From positions 105,019 through 169,018 of the forward strand of contig NZ_GG688326.1 of the NCBI RefSeq assembly GCF_000156195.1: a stretch of DNA of 64,000 bases, in the 5' to 3' direction. The stretch's first letter is position 1. Each line of letters starts with the position of its first letter. The notes beneath the pieces were generated by a model. The model was given only the letters and a program-made list of their open reading frames with translations, was not told where the DNA came from and searched no databases. Position numbers and translations under genes: made by a program. Source of the DNA: Bacteroides finegoldii DSM 17565 (lineage in GTDB: Bacteria > Bacteroidota > Bacteroidia > Bacteroidales > Bacteroidaceae). Of the stretch, positions 1 to 11,437 are shown piece by piece.

Positions 1-160
1 AAAGAAAGGCAGCATAATCTGACTAAAATAACAGGAAAAACAGGAGAGGTTTTAACTTCCCCTAAAAAAGACATGTACATAATGCATGGGTGGGAAGGAA
101 AAAACAAGAATATGTAAACAATATTCTACAAAAAAGATAGAAGACTGGGAGAGTTGAACG

Positions 161-212
161 AAAAAATCAAGAGAAAAGCTTTGCTTTACGTGAGCTTTTC
201 TCTTGATTTTTT
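161..212 (-). terminator. Terminator hairpin closing the thi operon
   Basis: Arms of about 20 bp (AAAAAATCAAGAGAAAAGCT and its complement) around a short loop, with T tracts on both outer sides, so it could stop transcription from either strand. It lies about 75 bp past the last thi gene. The rest of positions 1-288 shows no convincing gene. Confidence 0.8.
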
Positions 213-288
213 AGAAAGAGGAACATTTACTGAATATCCCTAAATCTAGTGATTGCAATATAAAATACAAGCCCGGCTCTTTATTCGC

Positions 289-897
289 TCAATCCGATAG
301 CTTTTTCAGTTTCTTGAAATGCTTGATTACAGCCAGATAATCACGATCGGAACAAGCATCGAATTTATTCCAAAGATCCCCCAATATAACGGCACCGCCA
401 AAGCCGAAGTCCTTAATCTCAAGCAGATTCTCCTCATTGATACCGCCTAATGCCATTACTTTCGAGTCGATGATTTTAGCTTTTTGTGCTTCACGTAATT
501 CTTCGGCGGTATACGTCGAATAATAGTTCACTTTAGAGATACTGTCGTAAATAGGACTCATGAAAACGTAGTCATAAAAATGTTTTCTGTTTTTCACTTC
601 CTCCACAGAATGGCATGAACAACTGATATGCCCGTCATAATCATGTGGCTCCTTGGGATTGCGGGCATTCAGATGAATCCCCATCAAATTGAACTCCTCT
701 TTCATATAGAAATGCTCGTGCGTGACAATACGGCGATGATATTTCTCCGGAATAAGAGTCAGTAACCGTTCAGAGTACATGGCCGGAGTTTCCGGTTTTC
801 TAAGATGTAGAATATCCAATCCCTCTTCAAAAAGAGCAGTGATAATCTTGTCTTCTTCAACGAAGAAAGTGGGTGTGGTGACTACAATTAATTTCAT
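289..897 (-). CDS. ThiE/TenI-like thiamine phosphate synthase family protein
   Basis: A 202-residue TIM-barrel protein of the ThiE/TenI family. Visible family features are the barrel start MKLIVVTTP, a GIHLN strand where ThiE has GVHLG, and ALGGIN with a late GGAVILG phosphate-binding segment. It is the last gene of the leftward thi operon, 63 bp after thiF. A second, more canonical ThiE is encoded at 5327-5944, so this one is more likely a TenI-type thiazole tautomerase or an accessory paralog than the main thiamine phosphate synthase; that split is inferred. Start ATG at 895-897. Confidence 0.75.
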   Translation of the reverse strand: MKLIVVTTPTFFVEEDKIITALFEEGLDILHLRKPETPAMYSERLLTLIPEKYHRRIVTHEHFYMKEEFNLMGIHLNARNPKEPHDYDGHISCSCHSVEEVKNRKHFYDYVFMSPIYDSISKVNYYSTYTAEELREAQKAKIIDSKVMALGGINEENLLEIKDFGFGGAVILGDLWNKFDACSDRDYLAVIKHFKKLKKLSD

Positions 898-960
898 TTC
901 CCTTTGTTAAAATTGGATTCTTTAGCAAAGTTACTAATTAACTATATCAGAAACCAACCT

Positions 961-1653
961 TTATAGTGAAAATTTGTTAGATTGCAATGTCCGCAGGTCA
1001 ATTGTCCATAGTTCACCGGCTAAAACGTCACCGAAACCACAGATTATCTTTAGAACTTCTGTTGCTTCAATACTTCCTACAACGGCGGGCGTAATTCCCA
1101 TTACTCCTTTAGAGGGAGGTGACATTCGTTTCATTTCTTCTTCGTCAGGATAAAGATCACGATAACTTTTCTTTCGGTTTCCGTAATTGAAAACCGAGAC
1201 TTGTCCTTCAAATCCGCAGATAGCGCCATATACATACGGCTTTCCCTGCTTGATGCAGATATCGTTAATCAGATAACGGGTATCGAAATTATCACAGCCG
1301 TCCACCACTATATCATATTCTTGGATAATACGGTCTGCGTTTTCCGCAGTCAGTCGGGCAGAGTAGTGTCTTGTCTCAATCTCACTGTTGAGCGAGGTCA
1401 AACGTTGGGAGGCACATACGGCTTTCGGCTTTCCCAGCTCCTCTTCGGAATAAAGGACCTGTCGTTGCAGATTGCTGATACTTACTGAATCATCGTCTAC
1501 CAGACCAAGACAGCCTACGCCTGCACCCGCCAGATAAAGAGCGATGGGAGAGCCTAACCCTCCCACACCTACAATCAGCACTTTTGCCTTTTGCAACTTA
1601 TTCTGTCCCTCTTCCCCAATCTCAGGAAGTATAATTTGTCTGTCGTATCGCAT
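961..1653 (-). CDS. thiF: ThiF: adenylyltransferase for ThiS (E1-like)
   Basis: HesA/MoeB/ThiF family enzyme that adenylates the C-terminal GG of ThiS before sulfur transfer in thiazole synthesis. It has the N-terminal RYDRQI motif, the nucleotide-binding GVGGLGS near residue 30, the DDDxVxxSNLQRQ segment and the CDNFDTR motif. The reading frame extends upstream to 1707, but the ATG at 1651-1653 starts exactly at the family N-terminus and sits 4 bp after thiH, so it is preferred (230 aa). Oddity: the structural CxxC zinc pair of ThiF/MoeB is absent; where MoeB reads CYRC this reads SYRD, and the C-terminal pair is missing too. Confidence 0.9.
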   Translation of the reverse strand: MRYDRQIILPEIGEEGQNKLQKAKVLIVGVGGLGSPIALYLAGAGVGCLGLVDDDSVSISNLQRQVLYSEEELGKPKAVCASQRLTSLNSEIETRHYSARLTAENADRIIQEYDIVVDGCDNFDTRYLINDICIKQGKPYVYGAICGFEGQVSVFNYGNRKKSYRDLYPDEEEMKRMSPPSKGVMGITPAVVGSIEATEVLKIICGFGDVLAGELWTIDLRTLQSNKFSL

Positions 1654-1657
1654 CGGC

Positions 1658-2782
1658 CTATCTTTTGAAATCGAACGACTGGTCCCAATCCTTCCAAATA
1701 GGTTCACGTCCCAGCTTTTTCAAATCACGTTCCACTTCAACGGCCTTCCGTTCATCGTTGACATGAAACTGCTCTAAAGTTTGGGGATAACTGTAGTATC
1801 CTCCCGGTTCGGTCTTACTTTCCGCACTCATGGTCGTTACACCCAGTGTTGCCATGTTGTTGCGTATCTCCGCACTTTCACGGGTAGAATAAGAGATATC
1901 TACATCATGGTCGAAGATACGCATGGCGAATGTGAGTTGGGCGAGTTCGCGGTCGTTCATGATGACATTGGGCTGGAAACCTCCATTCTCCGACGGGCGC
2001 ATACGCGGGAAGTTCACGCTATATTTCGTTTTCCAATAGTGCTTCTGCAGATAGCGCAGATGATAAGCCATCATCGTAACATCTGTCCGCCACTCTTCCA
2101 GACCGATCAATACCCCCATACCGATTTTGTGCACACCTGCCTGTCCCATACGGTCGAAGCCATTGACACGCCATTCAAATTTGGACTTCATGCCTCTCGG
2201 ATGGTACGTCTTGTAATTTGCTTTGTTGTAAGTCTCCTGAAAGCAGATTACTCCGTTCAGGCCATGATTGGTCAGCTCCTTGTATTCTTCTGCTTTAAGC
2301 GGCATTACCTCAATCTGGAGATTGCTGAAATAAGGTTTGGCTAAGTCCAAAGCGCGGGCGATATAAGGAACACCCGCTGCTGCGGGATTCTCGCCGGTCA
2401 CTAGCAAGAGATTCTCGAAAGGAGCCAGACGTTTGATAGCCTTGTACTCGTTGATAATCTCTTCCTCTGTCAGAATGGTTCTTTTCATCGGATTACTGAT
2501 ATGGAAACCGCAATACACACAAGAGTTGGTGCAAGAATTAGTCAGATAGAGCGGAACAAACATAGAGATGGTCTTGCCGAACCGTTCCAATGTATATTTC
2601 TGGCTGAGGCGTGCCATCACTTCCAGGTAAGGAGCGGCGGCCGGAGAAATCAATGCCATAAAATCATTGACGTCCAGATGCTCTTTCTTACCCAATGCAC
2701 GTCGTACGTCTGCATCTGTTTTGGAATAGATGGCTTTTGTCGTCTCTTCCCAAGATATTTTTTCTAATTCGTCTGAAAACAT
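1658..2782 (-). CDS. thiH: ThiH: tyrosine lyase, radical SAM
   Basis: 374-aa radical SAM enzyme that cleaves tyrosine to give dehydroglycine for thiazole formation with ThiG. The 4Fe-4S cysteines are visible in TNSCTNSCVYCGF (CX3CX2C) around residue 85, followed by the usual LLVTGE segment and a C-terminal region typical of ThiH. It lies 12 bp after thiC and 4 bp before thiF in the leftward thi operon. ThiH implies the anaerobic route, in contrast to the oxygen-dependent ThiO, which fits an obligate anaerobe. Confidence 0.93.
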   Translation of the reverse strand: MFSDELEKISWEETTKAIYSKTDADVRRALGKKEHLDVNDFMALISPAAAPYLEVMARLSQKYTLERFGKTISMFVPLYLTNSCTNSCVYCGFHISNPMKRTILTEEEIINEYKAIKRLAPFENLLLVTGENPAAAGVPYIARALDLAKPYFSNLQIEVMPLKAEEYKELTNHGLNGVICFQETYNKANYKTYHPRGMKSKFEWRVNGFDRMGQAGVHKIGMGVLIGLEEWRTDVTMMAYHLRYLQKHYWKTKYSVNFPRMRPSENGGFQPNVIMNDRELAQLTFAMRIFDHDVDISYSTRESAEIRNNMATLGVTTMSAESKTEPGGYYSYPQTLEQFHVNDERKAVEVERDLKKLGREPIWKDWDQSFDFKR

Positions 2783-2794
2783 AATTTTTAGTGA

Positions 2795-4504
<1,710 letters not shown>

Positions 4505-4517
4505 CTACTTATTCATA

Positions 4518-5294
4518 TTATTTATCTAAAAAAGCAGTCAGCGGTGAGCTGGCTTCGGCTATAAAGTTGTCCGCTTGCAGTCCTAATCCCGCTTCGTATG
4601 CCTGTCTTCCGGCTTCGGTGGCAGCTTTGAAAGCCTTCGCCATTTCTACCGGGTTTCCGGCAACGGCAATTGCTGTATTTACCAGTACCGCGGAAGCTCC
4701 CAGTTCCATTGCTTCAGCGGCATGGCTTGGCGCACCGATACCTGCATCAACGACAACAGGGATACCTGCCTGCTCGATAATAATCTGTAGGAATTCTTTG
4801 GTCTGCAATCCTTTATTTGTGCCGATCGGAGCGCCGAGAGGCATAACGGTAGCTGCTCCGGCTTCTTCCAATCGTTTACAAAGCACGGGGTCTGCCTGAC
4901 AATAAGGCAATACGACGAAACCTAGTTTCACCAACTCTTCCGTAGCTTTCAGTGTCTCGATAGAGTCGGGGAGCAGGTAGCGGGGATCGGGGTGAATCTC
5001 TAGTTTCAGCCAATTCGTTCCGAACGCTTCACGCGCCATTTGTGCGGCAAACACAGCCTCTTCCGCATCGCGTACACCGGAAGTGTTGGGTAATAACTGG
5101 ATATTCGGATGGATAATATGTTTCAGCATATCGTCCTCTTTGTTGTCCATGTCAATACGTTTCATGGCAACCGTTACCATTTCTGTGCCCGAAGCCAAAA
5201 TAGATTGCTCCATTATTTCATTGGAGTTGAATTTTCCTGTTCCCAAGAAAAGGCGTGAGCTGAATTCACGTCCTGCAATTACTAACTTTTCCAT
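4518..5294 (-). CDS. thiG: ThiG: thiazole synthase
   Basis: 258-aa TIM-barrel enzyme that joins deoxyxylulose phosphate, the glycine imine and ThiS-thiocarboxylate sulfur to make the thiazole phosphate. Family motifs are present: [10 protein letters not shown] at the N-terminus, LLPNTSG, the catalytic-lysine strand LKLEIHPD, and the phosphate-binding DAGIGAPS followed by [12 protein letters not shown]. It sits 32 bp after thiE and 34 bp before thiC within the operon. Confidence 0.96.
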   Translation of the reverse strand: MEKLVIAGREFSSRLFLGTGKFNSNEIMEQSILASGTEMVTVAMKRIDMDNKEDDMLKHIIHPNIQLLPNTSGVRDAEEAVFAAQMAREAFGTNWLKLEIHPDPRYLLPDSIETLKATEELVKLGFVVLPYCQADPVLCKRLEEAGAATVMPLGAPIGTNKGLQTKEFLQIIIEQAGIPVVVDAGIGAPSHAAEAMELGASAVLVNTAIAVAGNPVEMAKAFKAATEAGRQAYEAGLGLQADNFIAEASSPLTAFLDK

Positions 5295-5326
5295 GTCTTT
5301 TGGAATTTAGAATTATAGATGTTGAT

Positions 5327-5944
5327 TTATGAATTACTTAGAATCTTCCGTGTTTCCTCTACCGGATTTTCCGCCCGGAGAATCGTTCCGGACAAGGCGA
5401 TGCCATTGACTCCTGTGCGGAGGATATCGGGGATATCTTCGTTGGTGATTCCTCCGATAGCTACTACCGGAAGGTTGATATTTGCTTCTTTCATTTGTGA
5501 AAGGATGGAAGCGTAACCTTCCAGACCGAGTAGGGGACTTAAATTCTTTTTAGTGGTGGTGAAGCGGAAGGGACCGATCCCCAAGTAATCGGCTCCGGCG
5601 CGGTAATGTTGTACGACATCCTCGAAGGTATTGGCCGTGCCACCGATGATAAAAGCTTCTCCGAGTATCTGTCGTGCCTGGTCGATGGGCATATCCTTCT
5701 TTCCCAGATGTACACCGTCCACTTCCAGTTTCTTGACTAATTCGACATGATCATCGAGAACTAAGATAGCTTCGTGTTCCTTACAGAGTGGCTTCAGTTG
5801 CAGCGCCACTTGTTCCACCTCCTCAAGAGGAGCTTCTTTCATGCGTAGTTGGATCCATTTGCACCCTCCTTCGAGTGCCATACGTGCCGATTCGAAATAT
5901 GAATACCGTTCGGTCTGATGTGTGATAAATTGCAGACTAATCAT
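5327..5944 (-). CDS. thiE: ThiE: thiamine phosphate synthase
   Basis: 205-aa barrel enzyme coupling HMP-PP and thiazole phosphate into thiamine phosphate. It has VDGVHLGKKDMP, the pyrophosphate-binding GIGPFRFTTTKKN and the AIGGIT segment, all expected for ThiE. It starts 4 bp after the thiS stop, suggesting translational coupling. The operon holds a second family member at 289-897, which is more divergent. Confidence 0.93.
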   Translation of the reverse strand: MISLQFITHQTERYSYFESARMALEGGCKWIQLRMKEAPLEEVEQVALQLKPLCKEHEAILVLDDHVELVKKLEVDGVHLGKKDMPIDQARQILGEAFIIGGTANTFEDVVQHYRAGADYLGIGPFRFTTTKKNLSPLLGLEGYASILSQMKEANINLPVVAIGGITNEDIPDILRTGVNGIALSGTILRAENPVEETRKILSNS

Positions 5945-5948
5945 TTTC

Positions 5949-6149
5949 TTATCCTCCGCAAGCTGCCTTGATAATTACCAGATTGTCATTCTCATGCAAT
6001 ACGAAACGTTCCCATTCGGTACGGGGAATCATTTTGTTGTTTACCGCGATAGCAATGCCTTGAACGGGAAGTTCGAGTTGCGTCGTCAGCTGTGTAAGGG
6101 TAGAGTTGGGAATAAGTTCCACCTCTTTGTTGTTCACTTGTACTTTCAT
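5949..6149 (-). CDS. thiS: ThiS: sulfur carrier protein
   Basis: 66-aa ubiquitin-like protein ending in CGG, the C-terminal Gly-Gly that ThiF adenylates and that becomes the thiocarboxylate sulfur donor for ThiG. The beta-grasp pattern (MKVQVNNKEV ... IAVNNKMIPR) is typical. It is the first gene of the operon, about 75 bp downstream of the TPP riboswitch. Confidence 0.95.
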   Translation of the reverse strand: MKVQVNNKEVELIPNSTLTQLTTQLELPVQGIAIAVNNKMIPRTEWERFVLHENDNLVIIKAACGG

Positions 6150-6221
6150 TGTCCTATCAGAATAAATAAGTTGAAAGTAAATACAAAGAGCGTGCTTTTA
6201 CGGAAAGGCGATAAGAAGAAA

Positions 6222-6305
6222 CACAATCCCTACGTCAGTGCTAACTGCATCAGGTTCTTAGGGTATAATCTCAGCCCCTCATGGGGCACCCCTTTGTCTT
6301 TACGG
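6222..6305 (-). promoter_or_regulatory. TPP (THI-box) riboswitch
   Basis: Read on the minus strand it shows the conserved THI element: GGGGTGCC, then GGCTGAGA (complement at 6267-6274), ACCCT, AACCTGATG (complement at 6248-6256), then GTTAGCA and ACGTAGGGA closing the P1/P4 structure. It sits in the leader of thiS, so thiamine pyrophosphate should repress the whole thi operon. A poorly conserved -7 candidate (complement of 6309-6316) lies just upstream. Confidence 0.93.
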
Positions 6306-6403
6306 GAGCAAAGTAAGTGAAAAAGAAACATAAAAACACTACATCGGTTGATTTTTTTTCATTTTTCTGTCGGATATTTGTGTTGGTGGCATCTATATAG
6401 CCT

Positions 6404-6440
6404 AAACAAGGTCGCTGTGAAAATCACAACGACCTTGTTC
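6404..6440. terminator. Hairpin between the superoxide dismutase gene and the thi leader
   Basis: Arms AACAAGGTCG-TGTGA and complement form a roughly 16-bp stem with a three-base loop. It lies about 25 bp past the sod stop codon. The T tract is weak, so it may be a terminator or only a 3' stabilising hairpin. Confidence 0.55.
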
Positions 6441-6465
6441 AAGTATAGTTTAGTCAGTAAATCCG

Positions 6466-7047
6466 TTACATTCTGTTTTCCACCACATCCCAGTCGATGA
6501 TACTCCACAGGGCATTGACATGGTCGGCGCGACGGTTCTGGTAATCCAAGTAGTAAGAGTGTTCCCACACGTCAAAACCGAGAAGCGGTTTCAATCCGGC
6601 ACGTACAGGGTTACTGCCGTTTCCTTCTTTGGTGATGTGCAGTTTTCCGTTTTTATCAACGGACAACCAGGCCCATCCTGAACCGAATAATCCTACCGCT
6701 GCCGCATTGAATTCTTTCTTGAAGTTTTCAAAGCTGCCGAAGTCACGCTTGATGGCTTCTCCCAGTTTGCCTGTCGGTTCTTTCTTGGCAGGTTTGGGGG
6801 CAAATTGCAGGAAATATAGATTGTGGTTCAATACTTGTCCGGCGTTATTGAATATAGCTCCGTCCGGTGCGGTGGCAACGATTTCTTCCACCTTTTTACC
6901 TTCATATTCGGTTCCGGGCACGAGGCTGTTCAGATTATTTACATACGTTTGTAGATGTTTCCCGTAATGGAAATCTATCGTTTGCTGACTGATTACAGGT
7001 TCCAACGCATTGTTTGCGTAAGGAAGTTTAGGCATTTCGTAAGTCAT
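6466..7047 (-). CDS. sodB: Fe/Mn superoxide dismutase
   Basis: 193-aa cytoplasmic enzyme dismutating superoxide. It begins MTYEMPKLPYANNALEP and carries the metal ligands in HYGKH (first His), LNHNLYF (second His) and DVWEHSYYLDY (Asp and His), matching the FeSOD of Bacteroides fragilis. The frame extends 12 codons upstream to 7083, but the ATG at 7045-7047 gives the conserved family N-terminus; the extension is not an export signal of the usual kind. It is monocistronic, between the thi operon leader and an unrelated secreted protein. Confidence 0.93.
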   Translation of the reverse strand: MTYEMPKLPYANNALEPVISQQTIDFHYGKHLQTYVNNLNSLVPGTEYEGKKVEEIVATAPDGAIFNNAGQVLNHNLYFLQFAPKPAKKEPTGKLGEAIKRDFGSFENFKKEFNAAAVGLFGSGWAWLSVDKNGKLHITKEGNGSNPVRAGLKPLLGFDVWEHSYYLDYQNRRADHVNALWSIIDWDVVENRM

Positions 7048-7160
7048 GGTCATCATAATTAAAGACATTAATATAGTATTCATAATGTTACAAGTTTTAA
7101 ATGGCTTGTTATACTATAATAACAGAAGCATTTGGTAAAAGGTTCGCAGTATCTTCACTT

Positions 7161-8900
7161 TTATTTATAAATATACTGTACCCGTTCCACCTCTTGGGGA
7201 TTTCCGCGATTTGTACGGCAGACCCATTGCCCTGTATTATCATATTCATAATAAGAATTTCCGTCAATCGGATTGCCATATTTATCATACATACAAGTCA
7301 GGTAACCGGATGTTTTCTGGTTATTGCCTAAAATACGCTGATAAGCTATCTGAGTTAAATAACCGTATTTGTCATATTCATAAGTATCTTTTTGGGAGAT
7401 AACCTGATCGGCGGGGTTAGCCATAAGCAGGTTCTGATGTTGCGATGCGGTCAATCTGCCTTTTTCATCGTACTTGTTCGCTGTGTATGCTTGGAGTTCT
7501 CCGTTCTTATTATATTCTTTGGCTTCAGTCAATAAGCCTTGTTTATTGTATGTGCTGATAATCGACCTTCCGTCCATATATTTAAGTGAATCGCTCTCGA
7601 TGCTCCCGTCGGCACCGATACGGCGTGTCCTTCGGTAAATGTCCGTTTTGGTCTTGGGATTTGTCTGCACTTCAAAAATGCAGTGGCCTTGAGGGTCATA
7701 CAGTCTGTTTGTTTGCACCTCCTCACTCACCTGACCGTTTTTCATAGTCAGGGATAATATAGAGACAAGCTGCCCCTTGTCATTGTACGAATAAGTGATT
7801 GACACATTCCCAGTGCTGTCGTTGGCGGCAGACTTGATCAGTCGTCCCGCATTGTAATATTTTACGGAAGTGGGAGTGGAGATGATTGTCTGTAGAATGA
7901 ATGGAGCTCGTAGCGCATTGGCTTGATCACGGAACTCTTTGTACTTATGTGTACTGAGGAATGCCTGCAACAAACCCAAAGATTCGGAATTGGTTATTGC
8001 CGGTTTCAAAAGTTCAAAATCAGCTTTCTCGCTAAGATATTCGAGGTCGTCCAGATGGGTACGTGCTGAGGAACTCAGATAAGGGTTGCGTTTATAATCG
8101 TCAATAACCTGCCGGAGGGCGGTTGCATTGTTTCCCTCTCGCAGACTGTCGATACAATGGAATAGAAAATCATCATATAAAGCTTGGACTTCTGGCAAAA
8201 ACGGGCGCGTTTCTTTGTCCGTGAAAAACTTTAGCATTGCCGGATCGTCAAAAAAAGCTTTGAAATTTTCCTGTGACGGGTTATGCTTTACAATCCCGTA
8301 TAACCGTTTGTTTTCGGCAGCATTGATTTGTGGGATAAATTTCCCGTTCGGATATTCCGCTATATATGTCTGATATGTGCTGAGTGCAGGCGCTGTCAGC
8401 ATACCTTCCAATAAAGCCAATTCGCGGATATTCCGTATCTTCTGTGCAATAACGGAGTCTGCCGTATAGCCGCTTGAACGAATACTGTCCAGCAGTGTAC
8501 GGCTGAAAGGTATCTGTTCTTTCGAAGCCTCCAATATGTGGATAATAGCCTGTTCCGCTCTGTCCTGTACGTTCGGAAGCGGTATTTTCTCTTCCTCACA
8601 GATGTTGGAGAAGTAGGCGTTGGCCGCTTTCCCGTAACATCCGAAATAATCGGTTGCGGCTTGTTCACTTTGTTCGTTCCACAACCCGTTGAGGACATCC
8701 AGCAGGGCCAGTTCTTCGGCATAATATGCCTTCGTGTCGTTGTCTACCTTTTCTCGGTTCTTCTGCCATTTTTCCGTATCATTATCGTTCAGATACCTTA
8801 GCAGTTTTTCCATACGGCTTTGTTTTTGCGCCATAGCCTGTGGAATGCAGGCGACTAGGCTTAAACTCAAAATAATTGATAACAATATACTTTTTTTCAT
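7161..8900 (-). CDS. Secreted protein of unknown function with YD/RHS-like C-terminal repeats
   Basis: 579 aa. The N-terminus is a clear export signal. It holds a possible lipobox (LVAC near residue 18) and also a signal peptidase I site (AMA-Q), so lipoprotein or soluble periplasmic cannot be decided. Residues about 30-340 are predicted helical with no recognised domain. The last third contains tyrosine-rich repeats such as YSYNDKGQL, YEYDKYGYL, MYDKYGNPI and YEYDNTGQW, resembling YD/RHS repeats. No operon partner: sod follows 114 bp on and the helicase gene upstream is divergent. Confidence 0.7.
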   Translation of the reverse strand: MKKSILLSIILSLSLVACIPQAMAQKQSRMEKLLRYLNDNDTEKWQKNREKVDNDTKAYYAEELALLDVLNGLWNEQSEQAATDYFGCYGKAANAYFSNICEEEKIPLPNVQDRAEQAIIHILEASKEQIPFSRTLLDSIRSSGYTADSVIAQKIRNIRELALLEGMLTAPALSTYQTYIAEYPNGKFIPQINAAENKRLYGIVKHNPSQENFKAFFDDPAMLKFFTDKETRPFLPEVQALYDDFLFHCIDSLREGNNATALRQVIDDYKRNPYLSSSARTHLDDLEYLSEKADFELLKPAITNSESLGLLQAFLSTHKYKEFRDQANALRAPFILQTIISTPTSVKYYNAGRLIKSAANDSTGNVSITYSYNDKGQLVSILSLTMKNGQVSEEVQTNRLYDPQGHCIFEVQTNPKTKTDIYRRTRRIGADGSIESDSLKYMDGRSIISTYNKQGLLTEAKEYNKNGELQAYTANKYDEKGRLTASQHQNLLMANPADQVISQKDTYEYDKYGYLTQIAYQRILGNNQKTSGYLTCMYDKYGNPIDGNSYYEYDNTGQWVCRTNRGNPQEVERVQYIYK

Positions 8901-8973
8901 TGCTTTGGGGGTTAGGTTAAAATAGTTAGTGACGAAAAATTATAAAAATACCGTCATTCTCAAATGAATATTA

Positions 8974-8981
8974 TACTTTTG
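8974..8981 (+). promoter_or_regulatory. Bacteroides -7 box for the helicase gene
   Basis: TACTTTTG fits TAnnTTTG and lies 64 bp before the pcrA start. No well-placed -33 TTTG is seen. Confidence 0.45.
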
Positions 8982-9045
8982 TATTCAGAACAAATTTGAA
9001 TGCCGAGAGTTTGTTAAAAAACTACATTGTTTTTATAATGCTGTT

Positions 9046-11415
9046 ATGGATATCAATTATATAAAGGAATTGAATGAGAGTCAGTGTGCGGCGGTGACTT
9101 ACAATGACGGGCCTTCGCTAGTGATAGCCGGTGCGGGTTCGGGTAAGACACGTGTGCTGACTTATAAAATAGCCTATCTGTTGGAGAACGGTTACAATCC
9201 GTGGAATATTCTTGCACTTACCTTTACCAATAAGGCGGCACGTGAGATGAAAGAACGTATTGCCCGACAAGTGGGGGCGGAACGGGCACGTTACTTGTGG
9301 ATGGGTACATTTCATTCCATCTTCTCCCGTATTCTTCGTGCTGAGGCGCAATATATCGGCTTTACCTCCCAGTTTACAATCTACGACACGGCTGATAGTA
9401 AAAGTCTGCTTCGTTCTATTATTAAAGAAATGGGACTGGACGAAAAGACTTATAAACCGGGAACGGTACAAGCCCGCATCTCCAATGCAAAGAATCATTT
9501 GGTCACTCCTACGGGATACGCTGCCAATAAAGAAGCATATGAAGGCGATATGGCTGTAAAAATGCCTGCTATTCGTGATATCTATACCCGTTATTGGGAA
9601 AGGTGTCGTCAGGCGGGAGCTATGGATTTTGATGATCTGCTGGTATATACTTATATCTTATTTCGTGATTATCCGGAAATATTGGCACGTTATCAAGACC
9701 AATTCCGATATATACTCGTTGATGAGTATCAAGATACTAATTATGCGCAACATAGCATTGTTCTGCAATTGGCGAAAGAAAATCAGCATGTTTGTGTTGT
9801 TGGCGATGATGCACAAAGCATTTACTCTTTTCGTGGAGCGGATATTGATAATATCCTTTACTTTACGAAGACATATCCGAATACGAAAGTTTTCAAGTTG
9901 GAGCAGAACTATCGTTCCACACAGACCATTGTTTGTGCTGCCAACAGCTTGATAGAAAAGAATGAGCGCCAGATACGTAAAGCCGTATTTTCCGAAAAGG
10001 AGAAAGGGGAAGCTATCGGTGTATTTCAGGCATATAGTGATGTGGAAGAAGGGGATATCGTTGCTAATAAGGTAGCTGAACTTCGTCGGGAATATCATTA
10101 CGGGTATGCTGATTTTGCTATCCTATATCGTACGAATGCACAAAGTCGTATTTTTGAGGAAGCTCTTCGGAAACGGAGTATGCCTTATAAAATTTATGGC
10201 GGACTTTCATTCTACCAACGTAAAGAGATAAAAGATGTGATTGCTTATTTCCGTTTGGTGGTGAATCCGAACGATGAAGAAGCATTCAAACGAATTATTA
10301 ATTATCCTGCTCGTGGTATCGGAGATACTACGGTCGGTAAAATCATATCAGCGGCAACTGATCATGGAGTCAGTCTGTGGTCAACGCTTTGTGAACCGTT
10401 GACCTATGGACTGAACATCAACAAAGGTACTCATGCAAAGCTGCAAGGTTTTCGTGCATTGATCGAGGGTTTTATAACCGGTCAGGCGGATAAGAATGCG
10501 TACGAGATAGGTGTGGATATTATCCGTCAATCGGGTATTATGAACGATGTGTGTCAGGATACTTCTCCGGAGAACCTGAGCCGTAAGGAAAACATAGAAG
10601 AATTGGTGAATGGAATGAATGATTTCTGTGCTTTGCGGCAGGAGGAAGGCAATCCGAATATATCTCTTACCGATTTTCTTTCAGAGATTGCGTTGCTCAC
10701 CGATCAGGATTCCGACAAAGCGGATGACGGAGAAAAGATAACATTGATGACAGTTCATTCCGCCAAAGGGTTGGAATTTAAGAATGTTTTTGTAGTCGGT
10801 CTGGAAGAAAACCTATTCCCAAGTGGGATGGTTGGCGATTCTCCCCGTGCATTGGAGGAAGAACGCCGTTTGTTCTATGTCGCCATTACCCGTGCAGAGG
10901 AACATTGCTACTTGTCTTTTGCCAAAACCCGCTTCCGTTATGGAAAGATGGAGCTTGGGAGTCCCAGTCGTTTCTTGCGTGATATTGATATCCATTATTT
11001 GAAGATGCCACACGAAGCGGGAATCAGTCGTTCGGTGGATGAAGGCGCAGGACGTTTCCGCAGGGAGATTGAAGGAGGATTCACTCATTCTGCTTCTCCA
11101 TCGCGTACTACACCTTTTGGAAGTGCTTCTTCGGAACGAAAGGAGCGACCGAAAGCTCAGATAATAGCTCCCAGTGTGCCGAGAAATTTGAAAAAGGTAA
11201 GCACGGTAAGTGGCGGTTCTCAAGCGATGTCTTCCGGTCCGGTGTCGGTTGCAGGATTACAAGCCGGACAGAGAATTGAACATGAACGTTTTGGTTTGGG
11301 AGAAGTGATGAAGGTAGAAGGCACGGGAGACAATGCAAAAGCAACTATTCATTTTAAAAATGCGGGAGAGAAACAACTATTATTGCGTTTCGCTCGTTTT
11401 AAGGTAATAGAATAA
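9046..11415 (+). CDS. pcrA: UvrD/PcrA-type 3'-5' DNA helicase
   Basis: 789-aa superfamily 1A helicase used in DNA repair and clearing of replication blocks. Motifs in order: Q-motif LNESQCAAV, Walker A AGAGSGKT (about residue 31), ALTFTNKAA, GTFHS, Walker B VDEYQDTNYAQ, VGDDAQSIYSFRGA, EQNYRST, TVHSAKGLEF and VAITRAEE. The C-terminal tail (GQRIEHERFGLGEV) is the family's beta-rich interaction domain. It is followed after 22 bp by a lipoprotein gene, possibly co-transcribed. Confidence 0.93.
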   Translation: MDINYIKELNESQCAAVTYNDGPSLVIAGAGSGKTRVLTYKIAYLLENGYNPWNILALTFTNKAAREMKERIARQVGAERARYLWMGTFHSIFSRILRAEAQYIGFTSQFTIYDTADSKSLLRSIIKEMGLDEKTYKPGTVQARISNAKNHLVTPTGYAANKEAYEGDMAVKMPAIRDIYTRYWERCRQAGAMDFDDLLVYTYILFRDYPEILARYQDQFRYILVDEYQDTNYAQHSIVLQLAKENQHVCVVGDDAQSIYSFRGADIDNILYFTKTYPNTKVFKLEQNYRSTQTIVCAANSLIEKNERQIRKAVFSEKEKGEAIGVFQAYSDVEEGDIVANKVAELRREYHYGYADFAILYRTNAQSRIFEEALRKRSMPYKIYGGLSFYQRKEIKDVIAYFRLVVNPNDEEAFKRIINYPARGIGDTTVGKIISAATDHGVSLWSTLCEPLTYGLNINKGTHAKLQGFRALIEGFITGQADKNAYEIGVDIIRQSGIMNDVCQDTSPENLSRKENIEELVNGMNDFCALRQEEGNPNISLTDFLSEIALLTDQDSDKADDGEKITLMTVHSAKGLEFKNVFVVGLEENLFPSGMVGDSPRALEEERRLFYVAITRAEEHCYLSFAKTRFRYGKMELGSPSRFLRDIDIHYLKMPHEAGISRSVDEGAGRFRREIEGGFTHSASPSRTTPFGSASSERKERPKAQIIAPSVPRNLKKVSTVSGGSQAMSSGPVSVAGLQAGQRIEHERFGLGEVMKVEGTGDNAKATIHFKNAGEKQLLLRFARFKVIE

Positions 11416-11437
11416 AAATATTAAAATAGAAAGGCTC

